The notes: generated from the letters alone by a model not told the origin. Positions 53,210-63,815 are shown, numbered from the stretch's first letter. The stretch: DNA of 64,000 nucleotides from Dactylosporangium siamense (GCF_016862795.1 NZ_BONQ01000118.1:33577-97576), one strand, 5' to 3'. A program made the numbers and translations.

Positions 53210-55216
53210 ATGACCGCCACATCGGACCACCGGGCGTTCAACGAGGCTGCGCTCACCACCGACCAGGGCATCCCCGTCGCCGACACCGACAACTCGCTGC
53301 GCGCCGGAGCCCGCGGCCCGAGCCTCCTGGAGGACTTCCACCTCCGCGAGAAGCTCATGCGCTTCGACCACGAGCGCATCCCGGAGCGGGTCGTGCACGC
53401 CCGCGGCGCGGGCGCCCACGGCGTCTTCAAGATCTACGAGCCGCTGGACGAGTTCACGACCGCGGACTTCCTCACCGACCCGGACGCCGAGACGCCGGTC
53501 TTCGTGCGGTTCTCCACCGTGCAGGGCTCGCGCGGCTCCACTGACACCCCACGGGACGTGCGCGGGTTCGCCACGAAGTTCTACACCCGGCAGGGCAACT
53601 TCGACCTCGTCGGCAACAACATGCCGGTCTTCTTCATCCAGGACGGCATCAAGTTCCCCGACCTGGTGCACGCCCTCAAACCCGAGCCGCACCACGAGAT
53701 GCCGCAGGCCGCGTCCGCCCACGACACGTTCTGGGACTTCGTCACGCTGCAGCCCGAGACGATGCACCACCTCATCTGGCTGATGTCCGATCGGGCCCTG
53801 CCCCGCTCGTACCGCATGATGCAGGGCTTCGGCGTGCACACCTTCCGCCTGGTCAACGGCCACGGCCGCAGCACCTTCGTGAAGTTCCACTGGACCCCGG
53901 CGCTCGGCACCCACTCCCTGGTCTTCGACGAGGCGCAGAAGATCTCCGGCAAGGACCCCGACTTCAACCGCCGCGACCTGTGGGAGGCGATCGAGGCGGG
54001 CAACTTCCCCTCCTGGGAGCTCGGCGTGCAGTTCATCCCCTCGGAGCAGGCGTTCGCGTTCGACGACATCGACCTGCTGGACGCCACGAAACTCATCCCC
54101 GAGGAGCTCGTGCCGGTCACACCCGTCGGCCGGCTCACGCTCAACCGCAACCCGGACAACTTCTTCGCCGAGACCGAGCAGGTCGCGTTCAGCGTCGGCA
54201 ACGTCGTGCCCGGCATCGACTTCACCGACGACCCGCTGTTGCAGGCGCGGCTGTTCTCGTACCTCGACACCCAGCTCACCCGCCTCGGCGGCCCCAACTT
54301 CGCGCAGCTGCCGATCAACCGCCCGCGGGTGCCCGTCCGCAACCACCAGCAGGACGGCTTCCACCAGCAGCGGGTGCCCGTCGGCCGGGCCAACTACTCA
54401 CCCAACTCCCTGGGCACGCAGGACGACGGTGCCGGCTTCACGCACCACCCGGAGCTGGTCGACGGCCCGAAGGAACGCAAGCGCAGCGTGACCTTCGCCG
54501 ACCACTACAGCCAGGCGACCCTGTTCTGGAACAGCATGTCGGCGTGGGAGCGCGAGCACATCGTGGCCGCGTACCGCTTCGAACTCGGCAAGGTCACCAC
54601 CATGGCGATCCGGGTGCGGATGGTCGAACACCTCAACCGCGTCGACCACGACCTCGCGGTGGCGGTCGCCGCCGGCATCGGCGTCGAGGAGCCGGTCAAG
54701 TCGGTCGACAACCACGGCCGCGCCTCGGCCGCGCTCAGCCAGGCACCCACGGCACCCGGCCCCGTCACCACCCGCAAGGTCGCGATCCTCATGGGCGACG
54801 GCGTCTCCGCCCGCTGGGTCGCCGGCCTCAGCGAGGACCTCACCCAGCACGGTGTCACCGTCGAGCTGCTCGGCCCCGTCGACGGCACGGTCGACACCGA
54901 CGACGGCCTGCCGATGGAGGTCACCAGGGCCATGAACACCGTCGCTTCCGTGGTGTACGACGCCGTCGTCGTCCCTGACGGTGCCCTCTCCCTGGCCGCT
55001 GACGGTCAGGCCGTCCAGTTCGCCGCCGAGGCCTACAAGCACGGCAAGCCGGTCACGGCCGCCGGCACCGGCGAGGACGTCCTGCTCCGCGCCCACATCC
55101 GCCTCGACGCCGAGGACCCGGCGCTCATCCTCGGCGACGCCCCGGCCGCTGGTCTCCTGGCCGCCCTGGCGGTGCACCGCAACTTCGACCGCGACGTCGC
55201 CGCGATCCCCGCCTAG
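53210..55216 (+). CDS. katE: Large-subunit monofunctional catalase (HPII/KatE type)
   Basis: 668 residues from ATG 53210. The catalytic His is in ERIPERVVHARGAGAHGVF, the Asn in FDLVGNNMPVFFIQD, and the heme-ligand Tyr in LFSYLDTQLTRLG. The extra C-terminal DJ-1/flavodoxin-like domain (about 520-668; KVAILMGDGVSARWVAGL, EVTRAMNTVASVVYDAVVVP) marks the large-subunit class. It converts hydrogen peroxide to water and oxygen. It ends with a 4-bp overlap on the convergent thioesterase-like gene. Confidence 0.96.
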   Translation: MTATSDHRAFNEAALTTDQGIPVADTDNSLRAGARGPSLLEDFHLREKLMRFDHERIPERVVHARGAGAHGVFKIYEPLDEFTTADFLTDPDAETPVFVRFSTVQGSRGSTDTPRDVRGFATKFYTRQGNFDLVGNNMPVFFIQDGIKFPDLVHALKPEPHHEMPQAASAHDTFWDFVTLQPETMHHLIWLMSDRALPRSYRMMQGFGVHTFRLVNGHGRSTFVKFHWTPALGTHSLVFDEAQKISGKDPDFNRRDLWEAIEAGNFPSWELGVQFIPSEQAFAFDDIDLLDATKLIPEELVPVTPVGRLTLNRNPDNFFAETEQVAFSVGNVVPGIDFTDDPLLQARLFSYLDTQLTRLGGPNFAQLPINRPRVPVRNHQQDGFHQQRVPVGRANYSPNSLGTQDDGAGFTHHPELVDGPKERKRSVTFADHYSQATLFWNSMSAWEREHIVAAYRFELGKVTTMAIRVRMVEHLNRVDHDLAVAVAAGIGVEEPVKSVDNHGRASAALSQAPTAPGPVTTRKVAILMGDGVSARWVAGLSEDLTQHGVTVELLGPVDGTVDTDDGLPMEVTRAMNTVASVVYDAVVVPDGALSLAADGQAVQFAAEAYKHGKPVTAAGTGEDVLLRAHIRLDAEDPALILGDAPAAGLLAALAVHRNFDRDVAAIPA

Positions 55217-55617
55217 CCCTGCTCCAATGCCTTCTCCAGGAACCTGTGGCGGTCCACCAGCACCCGTTCGACCCGGCCGTCCGCGATCACCTGGCTGCCG
55301 TCGCGGGCGACGATCTCGAACACCAGTTTCCGCCCGTCGGCCTTCGCCAGCCGCGCCTCGACGGTGACCCGCCCCCCGATCGGGGTCGCCGCCCGGTGCT
55401 CCAGCTCGACCCGGGTCCCGACCGTCGTCCACCCCGGCGGCAGCCGCCGCACGAGCGCGCCGACCGTCGCCGCCTCCGCGAGCGCCACGACCTTCGGCGT
55501 GCCGAGCACCGGCACGTCACCCGACCCCAGCGACTGCGCCGTGTCGGCGTCGGTGACGGTCAACTCGACCCGGGCGACCGCACCGACCCAGGGTGCCGCG
55601 TCCACAGAGAAGCCCAT
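55213..55617 (-). CDS. Hot-dog thioesterase, fluoroacetyl-CoA thioesterase (FlK)-like
   Basis: 134 residues from ATG 55617 (an upstream GTG at 55626 adds 3). It has the FlK-type pattern SGDVPVLGTPKVVALAEAAT with Thr and Glu of the active site, followed by GTRVELEHRAATPIGGRV with the His. In FlK these residues hydrolyse fluoroacetyl-CoA; most homologues are generic acyl-CoA thioesterases, so the substrate is unknown. Confidence 0.85.
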   Translation of the reverse strand: MGFSVDAAPWVGAVARVELTVTDADTAQSLGSGDVPVLGTPKVVALAEAATVGALVRRLPPGWTTVGTRVELEHRAATPIGGRVTVEARLAKADGRKLVFEIVARDGSQVIADGRVERVLVDRHRFLEKALEQG

Positions 55618-55670
55618 AGCCCCCACAGTAATGAGTTTCGACGCGAAAACCCCGCCGCTACAGTCGGCGC

Positions 55671-56426
55671 ATGCGTGAGCCCACCGGTATCCGCGGCCTT
55701 GCCGCCTGGATCGACGCCGGCGACGTCGTCGCCCTCACCGGCGCCGGCATCTCCACGGACTCCGGCATCCCCGACTTCCGCGGCCCGGACGGCGTCTGGA
55801 CCCGCGACCCCGAGGCGATGAAACTCTCCTCGATCGACCACTACGTCGCCGACCCGCAGGTCCGCCGCCGCGCCTGGCAGGAGCGGCTGCACAACCCCGC
55901 CTGGACCGCCGTGCCCAACCCCGCGCACCAGGCCCTCGCCGACCTGGAGCGCGACGGCAAACTCACCGCCGTCATCACCCAGAACATCGACGGCCTGCAC
56001 CAGCGCGCCGGCTCCACGAACGTCATCGAACTGCACGGCACCCTGTCGGAGACCGAATGCCTCGGCTGCGGTGAGCGCCGACCGATGCCCGACACCCTGG
56101 CCCGGGTCACCGCCGGCGACCCCGACCCCGCCTGCCTGACCTGCGGCGGCCTGCTGAAGTCCGCGACGATCTCCTTCGGCCAGGCGATGCACCTGCCAAC
56201 CCTCGAAGCGGCCGCCTCGGCCGCGATGGGCTGCGACGTGTTCCTGGCCGTCGGCACGTCCCTGACCGTGCACCCGGCGGCCGGGCTGGTCGACGTGGCC
56301 CGCAAGGCCGGCGCGCTGGTCGTCATCGTCAACGCCGCCGAGACCCCGTACGACGACGCCGCCGACCTGGTCATCCGCGACCCGATCGGCGAGGTGCTGC
56401 CCCGCCTCGCCCACGCCCCGGCCTGA
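55671..56426 (+). CDS. Sir2-family NAD-dependent protein deacylase
   Basis: 251 residues. Sirtuin motifs: VVALTGAGISTDSGIPDFRG (NAD binding), TQNIDGLHQRAG, catalytic His in VIELHGTL, a Cys4 zinc site in ECLGCGERR and ACLTCGG, and AVGTSLTVHPAAGLVDVA. It removes acyl groups from protein lysines, consuming NAD. Start ATG 55671. It is divergent from the thioesterase gene; a hairpin repeat follows about 105 bp after its stop. Confidence 0.95.
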   Translation: MREPTGIRGLAAWIDAGDVVALTGAGISTDSGIPDFRGPDGVWTRDPEAMKLSSIDHYVADPQVRRRAWQERLHNPAWTAVPNPAHQALADLERDGKLTAVITQNIDGLHQRAGSTNVIELHGTLSETECLGCGERRPMPDTLARVTAGDPDPACLTCGGLLKSATISFGQAMHLPTLEAAASAAMGCDVFLAVGTSLTVHPAAGLVDVARKAGALVVIVNAAETPYDDAADLVIRDPIGEVLPRLAHAPA

Positions 56427-56454
56427 CCGCTCACCGCGGCGATCCACGCGCGAC

Positions 56455-56640
56455 GCAGCACCCGCGGGCAACGAGGCCGATCCGGACATCGGCAGCGCCG
56501 GGATCGGGCGGCGTCGTTGCCGGATTCCCACGACCGGAAGGATCCTCGGGCCTCTGACCCCGGGGATCCTTCCGGTTGTCGCGCCGCCCAACGCTGGCTG
56601 GTTGTCCGGGTGGCCGTGCGGCGGCCTCGATCACAGGTGA
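56455..56640. repeat. Dispersed repeat, copy C, with perfect hairpin 56533-56576
   Basis: A shortened copy of the repeat seen at 18.5-19.46 and 63.3-63.8 kb. The core has ACCGGAAGGATCC (56533-56545) and GGATCCTTCCGGT (56564-56576), a perfect 13-bp stem with an 18-base loop, flanked by GAGGCCGATCCGGACATCGG on the left and GTCCGGGTGGCCGTGCGGCG with CTCGATCAC on the right. Its position after Sir2 allows a terminator function. Confidence 0.75.
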
Positions 56641-57240
56641 GATCAACTCGGAGGGAGGTCCGACGGGCCGGGGCCGACGAGGTGGTGTGAACGCGGCTGG
56701 GTGACCGGACCGCCGGGCGTGGTCGGGGTCATGGCGGGGGTGGTCGGGGCGCGGCGGGTTGCCGTCCGTGATGGGGCGGCTGGACTGCGGGCGGCTGGGC
56801 TGCGGACGGCTGGACTGCGGGTGGCTGAGCTGCGGGCGGCTGGAGCGCGGCGGTCGGATCGCCCGTCGGGCCGGCTGGTGGCCGTCCCGTTAGTGGCGGA
56901 ACGGCAGGCGGCTGGAGCGTGGCGGACCGGACCGGGTGGTGGATCGGCGAGCTGCCGGTCAGCTGGCAGTGGTGCTGGCGGCCCCGCCACGTGGTGGGTC
57001 GCCGGTCAGGTGGCGGGTGGTGCTGCGGTCGGACCAGGTGGTGGGTCGCCGGACGGGCGGCGGGCGCATGGCGGCCGGATCGGGTGATGGGTCGGCAGGT
57101 CGCCGGTCAGGCGGCGGGTGGTGCTGCGGCCGGACCAGGTGGTGGGTCGGCAGGTCGCCGGTCAGGCGGCGTTGGTGCTGCGGCCGGACCTGTCGGGGGG
57201 CCGGCCGGCGACCGATCGGGTAGCGGCGGAACCTCCCCCG
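56640..57240. repeat. Degenerate GC-rich repeat block extending past the PH-protein stop
   Basis: 56640-57106 holds no convincing gene. Short units such as CGGCTGGACTGCGGG (56780-56850) and longer units of about 54 bp around GTGCTGCGGCCGGACCAGGT (57005-57180) run through the stop of the PH-domain gene into its coding tail. On the minus strand they encode Pro/Ala/Gly-rich peptide, so the tail length has probably changed through unequal recombination. Confidence 0.7.
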
Positions 57241-58714
57241 GACCAGCCGGTGGGCCGGCGGGCGGTCGGGCGGGTGGCGGAACTGCGGCCGGAGCGGTTG
57301 TTGGGCCGGCCGGCGGTGAACTGGCCGGCGGGAGTGGGGCCGGTGGTGGGAGTTGGTCGGCGGGGGTGGTGGCCGGGATGGTGGCTGGGCGGGGCGTGGA
57401 AGGTTTGGCCAGGGAGACCTTGGGGTGGGTGGCGGCGCGGCGGGCGGAGCGGGAGCGGGAGGCGAGGAGGTCGGCCAGGGCGTACGCGTCGGTGGTGGCG
57501 CGGTGCCGGGCGACCGCGTGCAGGCCGCCGGCCGTGTCCACGTGGACCGTGGCCAGGTCGAGGGCGCGTTGCAGCGGGCCCTGGGTGACCCGGACGCTCT
57601 GCACGCGGACCAGGGGCACCGCCACGAGCTCGCGGGTCAGGACGCCCTCGCGGACGGCGACGAGCGTGTCGGTGACGGCGACGCCGATGCGGGACCAGGC
57701 CAGGGGGGCGAGCCAGCGGGCGCGGCGGGGTGGGGCGGTGACGGGCAGGGCGGCGGCGTCGAGCGGGGGTGCGGTGACGGTGGCGTGGACGGCGGCGCCG
57801 AGGACCGTTGCCGCGACGGTGAGGGTTTCGGCGGTCGGGGCGACGGGGACGAGGGTGCCGGCGCGTAGCTGCTCCTCGCCGTGGCCCGCGTAGCCGGCGA
57901 CGTCGATGCGGGCGCGGGCCCAGCCGGGGGAGCGCCACAGCAGCGGCCAGGTCACCCTGAGGCCCTGGACGCGGCGGGGTGGGACGGTCTGGTTGCGCTT
58001 GTTGAGCAGGCCCTGGCGGACCCGCAGGGCGGTGATGTCGGTGCCGATGGTGAAGCCCCACTCGTCCAGGACGCGGCGGACGGGGACCTGGAAGACGCCG
58101 AGGAACGCGGTGATGGTGCTGGCGGCGCCGATCAGGGTCCAGGTCGGGTCGAGGGTGGCCTGCCAGGTGACGAAGACGAGGCCGACGGGGACGGCCAGGG
58201 CCTGCGGGGTGAGCAGCTGGGCGCGCAGCAGTCGGCGGTTGTCGACCGAGAAGGCGACCGCGGTGTCGTCGGCGGCGGCGTGCGGCACGCCGGTGGACAG
58301 GCCGATGAGGCGGGACCGGAGGGTGGCCGCGCCGGCGACCGTGAGGTAGGCCAGGGGGGCCTCGGTCTTGCTGGCGCCGATCACCTCCAGGCGCAGCTCG
58401 GCGAGGCCGAAGACGCGGGCGAGCAGGGGGCGCACGACGTCGATGGCCTGGACCCGTTCGAGCGGGATCGTCCGGGTGCGCCGTGAGATCAGCCCCTCGT
58501 ACACCCGCAGCTCCCGGCCCACGACCTCGTAGCCGGTGACGAGCCAGACGACGGCGGAGACGAGGACCGCGACGACGAGGATGGCGCCCATCACGGCGAG
58601 CCAGTGCAGCGGGCCCAGGTCGCTCAGGCCGCGCCAGGAGATGGCGACGACGGCGAACGCCACCAGTTTGGCCCCCTTCAGCAGCGGGGTCAGCGGGTGG
58701 AGTCGTTGCCTCAC
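57107..58714 (-). CDS. YdbT-like membrane protein with bacterial PH (bPH_2) domains
   Basis: 535 residues from GTG 58714, in a GTGA overlap with the preceding bPH_2 gene. Two N-terminal TM helices lead to three PH-like units: EVVGRELRVYEGLISRRTRT, GFTIGTDITALRVRQGLLNK and TDTLVAVREGVLTRELVAVP, each followed by the IPLERVQ/PPRRVQ/VPLVRVQ type motif. After about residue 430 the sequence is a long Pro/Ala/Gly-rich tail encoded by repeats. YdbS/YdbT pairs are known envelope proteins of unknown mechanism, in Bacillus implicated in antimicrobial resistance. Confidence 0.85.
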   Translation of the reverse strand: MRQRLHPLTPLLKGAKLVAFAVVAISWRGLSDLGPLHWLAVMGAILVVAVLVSAVVWLVTGYEVVGRELRVYEGLISRRTRTIPLERVQAIDVVRPLLARVFGLAELRLEVIGASKTEAPLAYLTVAGAATLRSRLIGLSTGVPHAAADDTAVAFSVDNRRLLRAQLLTPQALAVPVGLVFVTWQATLDPTWTLIGAASTITAFLGVFQVPVRRVLDEWGFTIGTDITALRVRQGLLNKRNQTVPPRRVQGLRVTWPLLWRSPGWARARIDVAGYAGHGEEQLRAGTLVPVAPTAETLTVAATVLGAAVHATVTAPPLDAAALPVTAPPRRARWLAPLAWSRIGVAVTDTLVAVREGVLTRELVAVPLVRVQSVRVTQGPLQRALDLATVHVDTAGGLHAVARHRATTDAYALADLLASRSRSARRAATHPKVSLAKPSTPRPATIPATTPADQLPPPAPLPPASSPPAGPTTAPAAVPPPARPPAGPPAGPGEVPPLPDRSPAGPPTGPAAAPTPPDRRPADPPPGPAAAPPAA

Positions 58715-59187
58715 AGGCCCTCTTCGCGGATCTCGCCGAGGGTGGCGAGCCGGTCCCGCAGGCGGGTCGCCTCGGCCGCTTCGAGTCCGGGGACGGAGGC
58801 GTCGCTGGCCGCCGCGGCGGTGTGCAGGGTCACGGTGGCGAGGCCGGCGGCACGTTCGAGGGGGCCGGCGGTGACGTCGACGAACTGCATCCGGGCGTAC
58901 GGCACGATCGACAGCCGGCGCACGAGCAGCCCGTGGCGCACGAGGAGGTCCTCGGCCCGCTCGGCGTAGCCCCAGGCGCGGACCGATCGGCGCATGAACA
59001 CGGCGCGGAGGCTTCCCAGTACCAACACCGCAAACGTGATCAACAGAAACCATGCGCTGACCAGGAGGGCCGCGACGGCCGCCGCGACCGCGAACACCAG
59101 GGTCCAGGCGGCCAGGACGGTGAGGCGCAGCCAGAAGTAGCGGGGCGAGATCGACCGCCACGAGACGGTGTCGGGCGGTGCGGTCAC
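58711..59187 (-). CDS. YdbS-like membrane protein with bacterial PH (bPH_2) domain
   Basis: 158 residues from GTG 59187. Two TM helices (LRLTVLAAWTLVFAVAAAVA; LVSAWFLLITFAVLVLGSL) are followed by one bPH_2 domain (LVRHGLLVRRLSIVPYARMQ, then FVDVTAGPLERAAGLATVTL). It is the partner of the larger YdbT-like protein and is coupled on both sides by GTGA overlaps. Confidence 0.88.
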   Translation of the reverse strand: MTAPPDTVSWRSISPRYFWLRLTVLAAWTLVFAVAAAVAALLVSAWFLLITFAVLVLGSLRAVFMRRSVRAWGYAERAEDLLVRHGLLVRRLSIVPYARMQFVDVTAGPLERAAGLATVTLHTAAAASDASVPGLEAAEATRLRDRLATLGEIREEGL

Positions 59188-59390
59188 TCCTCGAGCGTAT
59201 CCGGGGCGACGGGGATCGTGTCGCGCAGAAAACCGCGTGCGGTCAGGAAGTCGCCGAGCGTGACGCGGTGCGTGTCGCAGGCGAGCCAGATCTTGCGCCG
59301 GTCGGGGGTGTGCAGCTTCGGGTTGTTCCAGCGCAGCTGCCACGTCGCCGGGGCACGGCAGCCCTTGGCGGAGCAGATGAGGGGTTCCAC
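59184..59390 (-). CDS. Small putative zinc-binding protein
   Basis: 68 residues from GTG 59390. It contains ICSAKGCRAPATWQLRWNNP and, 14 residues on, LACDTHRVTLGDFL: a Cys-x4-Cys...Cys-x2-His arrangement that could hold one zinc ion. The sequence looks like a conserved actinobacterial protein of unknown function. It is first in the PH-domain operon, and its stop overlaps the next gene by 4 bp. The 286-bp gap to the MoxR gene must hold divergent promoters; none is clear. Confidence 0.75.
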   Translation of the reverse strand: MEPLICSAKGCRAPATWQLRWNNPKLHTPDRRKIWLACDTHRVTLGDFLTARGFLRDTIPVAPDTLEE

Positions 59391-59676
59391 GCGGCCAGTG
59401 TGCCAGCGGAGGAGAAGAGGATGAGCGCCGGGCGGCCACGGGGGAAGCCGCCCGGCGACGGGGTGAATCGTACCCACGCGGGTACGGGTGATGTCCAGTC
59501 ACCCGAGGTGTCCGATCCGAAAAACCCGCACAATCACTAGCCGGATTTCCGAAAAATCGGTCAAAATCGGTCTCGACTGGGACTCCCAGAAGCTTCCCAG
59601 TGACGTCGGATCGCGTTCGGTTGGCTCGGCGTGCGAAGGTTGGAGTGCTCTGATTGTCAGCATGCTTGGAGGACCG

Positions 59677-60762
<1,086 letters not shown>

Positions 60763-60765
60763 TCC

Positions 60766-61671
60766 ATGGCCACGGAGGATGCCCGCGCCGAGGTCGTGCT
60801 CAACCGCATGCAGCTGCTCGTCACCCGCAAGCTCGACGGCCTGCTCCAGGGTGACTACCTGGGCCTGCTGCCCGGCCCGGGCACGGAGGCGGGGGAGTCG
60901 CGGGAGTACCGACCGGGCGATGACGTGCGCCGCATGGACTGGCCCGTCACGGCCCGCACGACGCTGCCGCACGTCCGGCAGACCGTCGCGGACCGGGAGC
61001 TGGAGACCTGGCTCGCCGTCGACCTGTCCGCGAGCCTCGACTTCGGCACCGCCCGGTATCTCAAGCGCGACCTGGCGATCGCCGCGGCCGCGGCCGTGTC
61101 CCACCTGACCGTCCGCGGCGGCAACCGGATCGGCGCCGTGGTCGGCACCGCCGGCGACATGCACCGGCTGCCGGCCCGCCCCGGCCGCAAGGACGCCCAG
61201 GGGCTGCTCCGGGCGATCGCCCTGACGTCGGCCCAGCCCGGCCGCGCCGACCTCGGCGCCCTGGTCGACATGCTCAACCGGCCGCCCCGGCGGCGTGGCA
61301 TGGCGGTCGTCATCTCCGACTTCATGACGCCGGTCGCCCAGTGGGCCCGCCCGCTGCGCAAACTCGGCGTCCGCCACGACCTGCTCGCCGTGGAGATCGT
61401 GGACCCGCGCGAGCTCGAACTGCCCAACGTCGGCGTGATCGCCCTCGTCGACCCCGAGACCGGGCGGATGCACGAGGTGCAGACCGCCGATCCGAAACTG
61501 CGGCATCGGTACGCACACGCCGCCGCCGCCCAGCGCGCCGAGATAGCCTCGGCACTGCGCGGTGCCAACGCCGCGCACCTGAGACTGCGCACCGACTCCG
61601 ACTGGCTGCTCGACATCGTCCGGTTCGTCGCCGCCCAGCGACACGCCCGGACGAGGGGGACGACCCGATGA
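60766..61671 (+). CDS. DUF58 protein (MoxR partner)
   Basis: 301 residues. The DUF58 signature is EYRPGDDVRRMDWPVTARTT, followed by the VWA-like LAVDLSASLDFGTARYLKRD region. DUF58 proteins link MoxR ATPases to VWA-domain effectors, probably in the cytoplasm since no membrane helix is present. The gene starts 3 bp after the MoxR stop and overlaps the VWA gene by 4 bp. Confidence 0.92.
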   Translation: MATEDARAEVVLNRMQLLVTRKLDGLLQGDYLGLLPGPGTEAGESREYRPGDDVRRMDWPVTARTTLPHVRQTVADRELETWLAVDLSASLDFGTARYLKRDLAIAAAAAVSHLTVRGGNRIGAVVGTAGDMHRLPARPGRKDAQGLLRAIALTSAQPGRADLGALVDMLNRPPRRRGMAVVISDFMTPVAQWARPLRKLGVRHDLLAVEIVDPRELELPNVGVIALVDPETGRMHEVQTADPKLRHRYAHAAAAQRAEIASALRGANAAHLRLRTDSDWLLDIVRFVAAQRHARTRGTTR

Positions 61672-62618
61672 TTCGTTTGCTCTCACCGTGGTGGCTGCTG
61701 TCACTGCTGCCCGTCTTCGCCGTCATCGGCGTGTACGTCTGGCGGCAACTGCACCGTCGCGCCTTCGCCGTGAAGTTCACCAACGTGGACCTGCTCAGCA
61801 GCCTGGTGCCCAAGGGCATCGGCGTGCGCCGCCACGTCGGCGCCGCCGCCTTCCTGCTGAGCCTGCTCATCCTCAGCTTCGGCATGGCCCGGCCGTCGGT
61901 CGACACGAAGGAACCCCTCGAGCGGGCCACCATCATGCTCGCCATCGACGTGTCACTGTCGATGCAGGCGACCGACGTGCAGCCGACCCGCATCGACGCG
62001 GCCAAGTCCGCCGCCAACGACTTCGTCAGGCAACTGCCGGCCTCGTTCAACGTCGGCCTGGTCTCCTTCGCGAAGACCGCCAGCGTCCTGGTCTCGCCGA
62101 CGAAGGAACGCAACTCGGTCCTCCAGGCGATCGACGGCCTCACCCTGCAGGAGTCGACCGCCACCGGCGAGGCCGTCTTCACCAGCCTCGACGCGATCCG
62201 CACCGTCCCCGCCGACGGCGCCGACGGCCCGCCACCGGCCCGCATCGTCCTGCTCTCCGACGGTTTCCGCACCGCCGGCCGCTCCCTGGAGGACGCCTCC
62301 GCCGCCGCCTCCGCCGCGAACGTCCCGGTGTCGACGATCGCGTTCGGCACCGACGAGGGCGTGGTGCGCATCGGCAACACGCCGCAGCGGGTGCCGGTCG
62401 ACCGGGCGTCGCTGCAGAAGGTCGCCGAGACCACCAAGGGCTACTTCTACGAGGCGGCCAGCAAGGAAGAGCTCAAGCGCGTCTACACCGACATGGGCAG
62501 CTCCATCGGCTACAAGACCAAGCCCCGCGAGATCACCCAGTGGTACCTGGGCGCCGGCTTCCTCATGGCCCTCCTCGCCGGCGGCCTCAGCCTCCTGTGG
62601 GGCAGCCGACTGCCGTAG
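61668..62618 (+). CDS. VWA-domain membrane protein, BatA-like
   Basis: 316 residues. N-terminal TM helices (LLSPWWLLSLLPVFAVIGVY; VGAAAFLLSLLILSFGMARP) precede a von Willebrand A domain with the MIDAS motif LAIDVSLSMQ (Asp-x-Ser-x-Ser), and a C-terminal helix (YLGAGFLMALLAGGLSLLWG). It is the third member of the MoxR-DUF58-VWA unit, likely exposing the VWA domain to the outside. A strong terminator hairpin follows 12 bp after the stop. Confidence 0.93.
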   Translation: MIRLLSPWWLLSLLPVFAVIGVYVWRQLHRRAFAVKFTNVDLLSSLVPKGIGVRRHVGAAAFLLSLLILSFGMARPSVDTKEPLERATIMLAIDVSLSMQATDVQPTRIDAAKSAANDFVRQLPASFNVGLVSFAKTASVLVSPTKERNSVLQAIDGLTLQESTATGEAVFTSLDAIRTVPADGADGPPPARIVLLSDGFRTAGRSLEDASAAASAANVPVSTIAFGTDEGVVRIGNTPQRVPVDRASLQKVAETTKGYFYEAASKEELKRVYTDMGSSIGYKTKPREITQWYLGAGFLMALLAGGLSLLWGSRLP

Positions 62619-62629
62619 CCCGACGCTAC

Positions 62630-62682
62630 CGACAACCCGAACGATCCCCGGGCCCAACGCCCGCAGATCGTTCGGGTTGTCG
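62630..62682. terminator. Perfect 17-bp hairpin, also a member of the dispersed hairpin family
   Basis: CGACAACCCGAACGATC (62630-62646) pairs exactly with GATCGTTCGGGTTGTCG (62666-62682) around a 19-base GC-rich loop, and TTTT follows at 62685-62688. It ends the MoxR operon. The stem sequence is a variant of the ACAACCGGAAGGATCC core found in the other four copies. Confidence 0.85.
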
Positions 62683-62766
62683 AGTTTTCGCCCGCCCCCG
62701 CAACGCCCCGCGGCCCGGTGGGTGATCCTGCGGGCGTGATCGAAGGCAGGTCAGAACGCTGCCGAG

Positions 62767-63252
62767 CTATGCGCTGTCGGAGGTCTGGCGGAGCGTGAAA
62801 GGCGGCGCGGTGCCGTCCAGCGGCTCTACGCTGCCGCCCGGCTCGGCGGCGTATGCATGACCATCCTGCACGTAGAAGTTCAGCCAAGGGTGCAGCGACA
62901 ACTCCTCGCGCGCCTGACCGATCCACCCCTGCGTCAGCGACCACCGCGCCAACCAGGCCGGCACCACCGTTATCAGCTCGTACATGGCATCGTCGAGAAC
63001 GAATGTCCGCACGAACAACCCGAACGAGCCCGGCCGGTTCGAGAACGGCTGCTGAGCGATCAACGACCGGACACCGCCGCCCGGCAGAGCATCGTCCGGC
63101 TCCGTGACCAGGCAAGGCCAGTCAATCTCCAGCTCAGGATCTTTCGGCACCTGTTCAGCGAGACCGAGGTGGAAGCGGACCTCATCCAGGAACGAGGCGG
63201 GCACGTCCGGCCGAAGACGCAGCGAAAGCGTCCACTCGTAATGCAAGCTCAC
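62767..63252 (-). CDS. Hypothetical protein
   Basis: 161 residues from GTG 63252 (MSLHYEWTLSLRLRPDVPAS). Composition and codon use look like a real gene: alternating strands and helices with FGLFVRTFVLDDAMYELITV and WLNFYVQDGHAYAAEP. No signal peptide or membrane segment. I do not recognise the family. It lies between two copies of the hairpin repeat. Confidence 0.65.
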   Translation of the reverse strand: MSLHYEWTLSLRLRPDVPASFLDEVRFHLGLAEQVPKDPELEIDWPCLVTEPDDALPGGGVRSLIAQQPFSNRPGSFGLFVRTFVLDDAMYELITVVPAWLARWSLTQGWIGQAREELSLHPWLNFYVQDGHAYAAEPGGSVEPLDGTAPPFTLRQTSDSA

Positions 63253-63294
63253 CGGTCTCTACCCGCTCAATGCTCAACTTGATCCACCGACGCG

Positions 63295-63815
63295 CATCGC
63301 CAATGTAGCCCCAAGAAGGGTCGTGCCCGCTGTCGTGGTGTACGAGCGGCCCGATGGCGCCTTGGGTCACCGACGACCCACCGCATCCGCCGCCGCTTCG
63401 GGCGATCCGGCGATCCGGCCGGCGCAATCGAAGTCATGCATGGGCTGTGCGGACAGCCGGTCCGCGACTTCGATCACCAGGAAGCCCCCTGGCGCGGAGC
63501 ATACGGGCGAAGAGGCCGATCCGGACCCCGGCAGCGCCGTGTCGCACGCCGGGCGCGCCGGCCGCACGCCGGGCGCGCGGGGTCGTTGCCGGATTCCCCA
63601 CAACCGGAAGGATCCCCGGGCACCTGGCACCGGAAATCCTTCCGCTTGTCGCACCACCAGCCGCCGGACAAGACCCCGCACAGACCGAAGTCACGGACCG
63701 GCCATCCGGACGGCCACGGGACAACTTCGACCCAGCCCGCGAGCCAGCATCACGACCGCATACACGGCCCACAGGACGAACGGCGGCGACCGAAGCGAGT
63801 CCACAGGTCCGCAAT
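63295..63815 (+). repeat. Dispersed repeat, copy D, with hairpin core 63599-63651
   Basis: This follows copy A module by module: TCGTGCCCGCTGTCGTGGTG, GCGGACAGCCGG with ACTTCGATCACCAGGAA, the core ACAACCGGAAGGATCC to CGCTTGTCGCACC, GGACGGCCACGGGACAACTT and a GGCCCACAGGACGAACGGCG end. The core stem is imperfect. Nothing recognisable lies between here and the window end (63816-64000). Confidence 0.7.

Noticed and set aside
57107..59161. Longer YdbT-like protein starting upstream near 59161
   Set aside because: The extra N-terminal part is the antisense-frame shadow of the preceding bPH_2 gene; GTG 58714 in a GTGA overlap is the better start.
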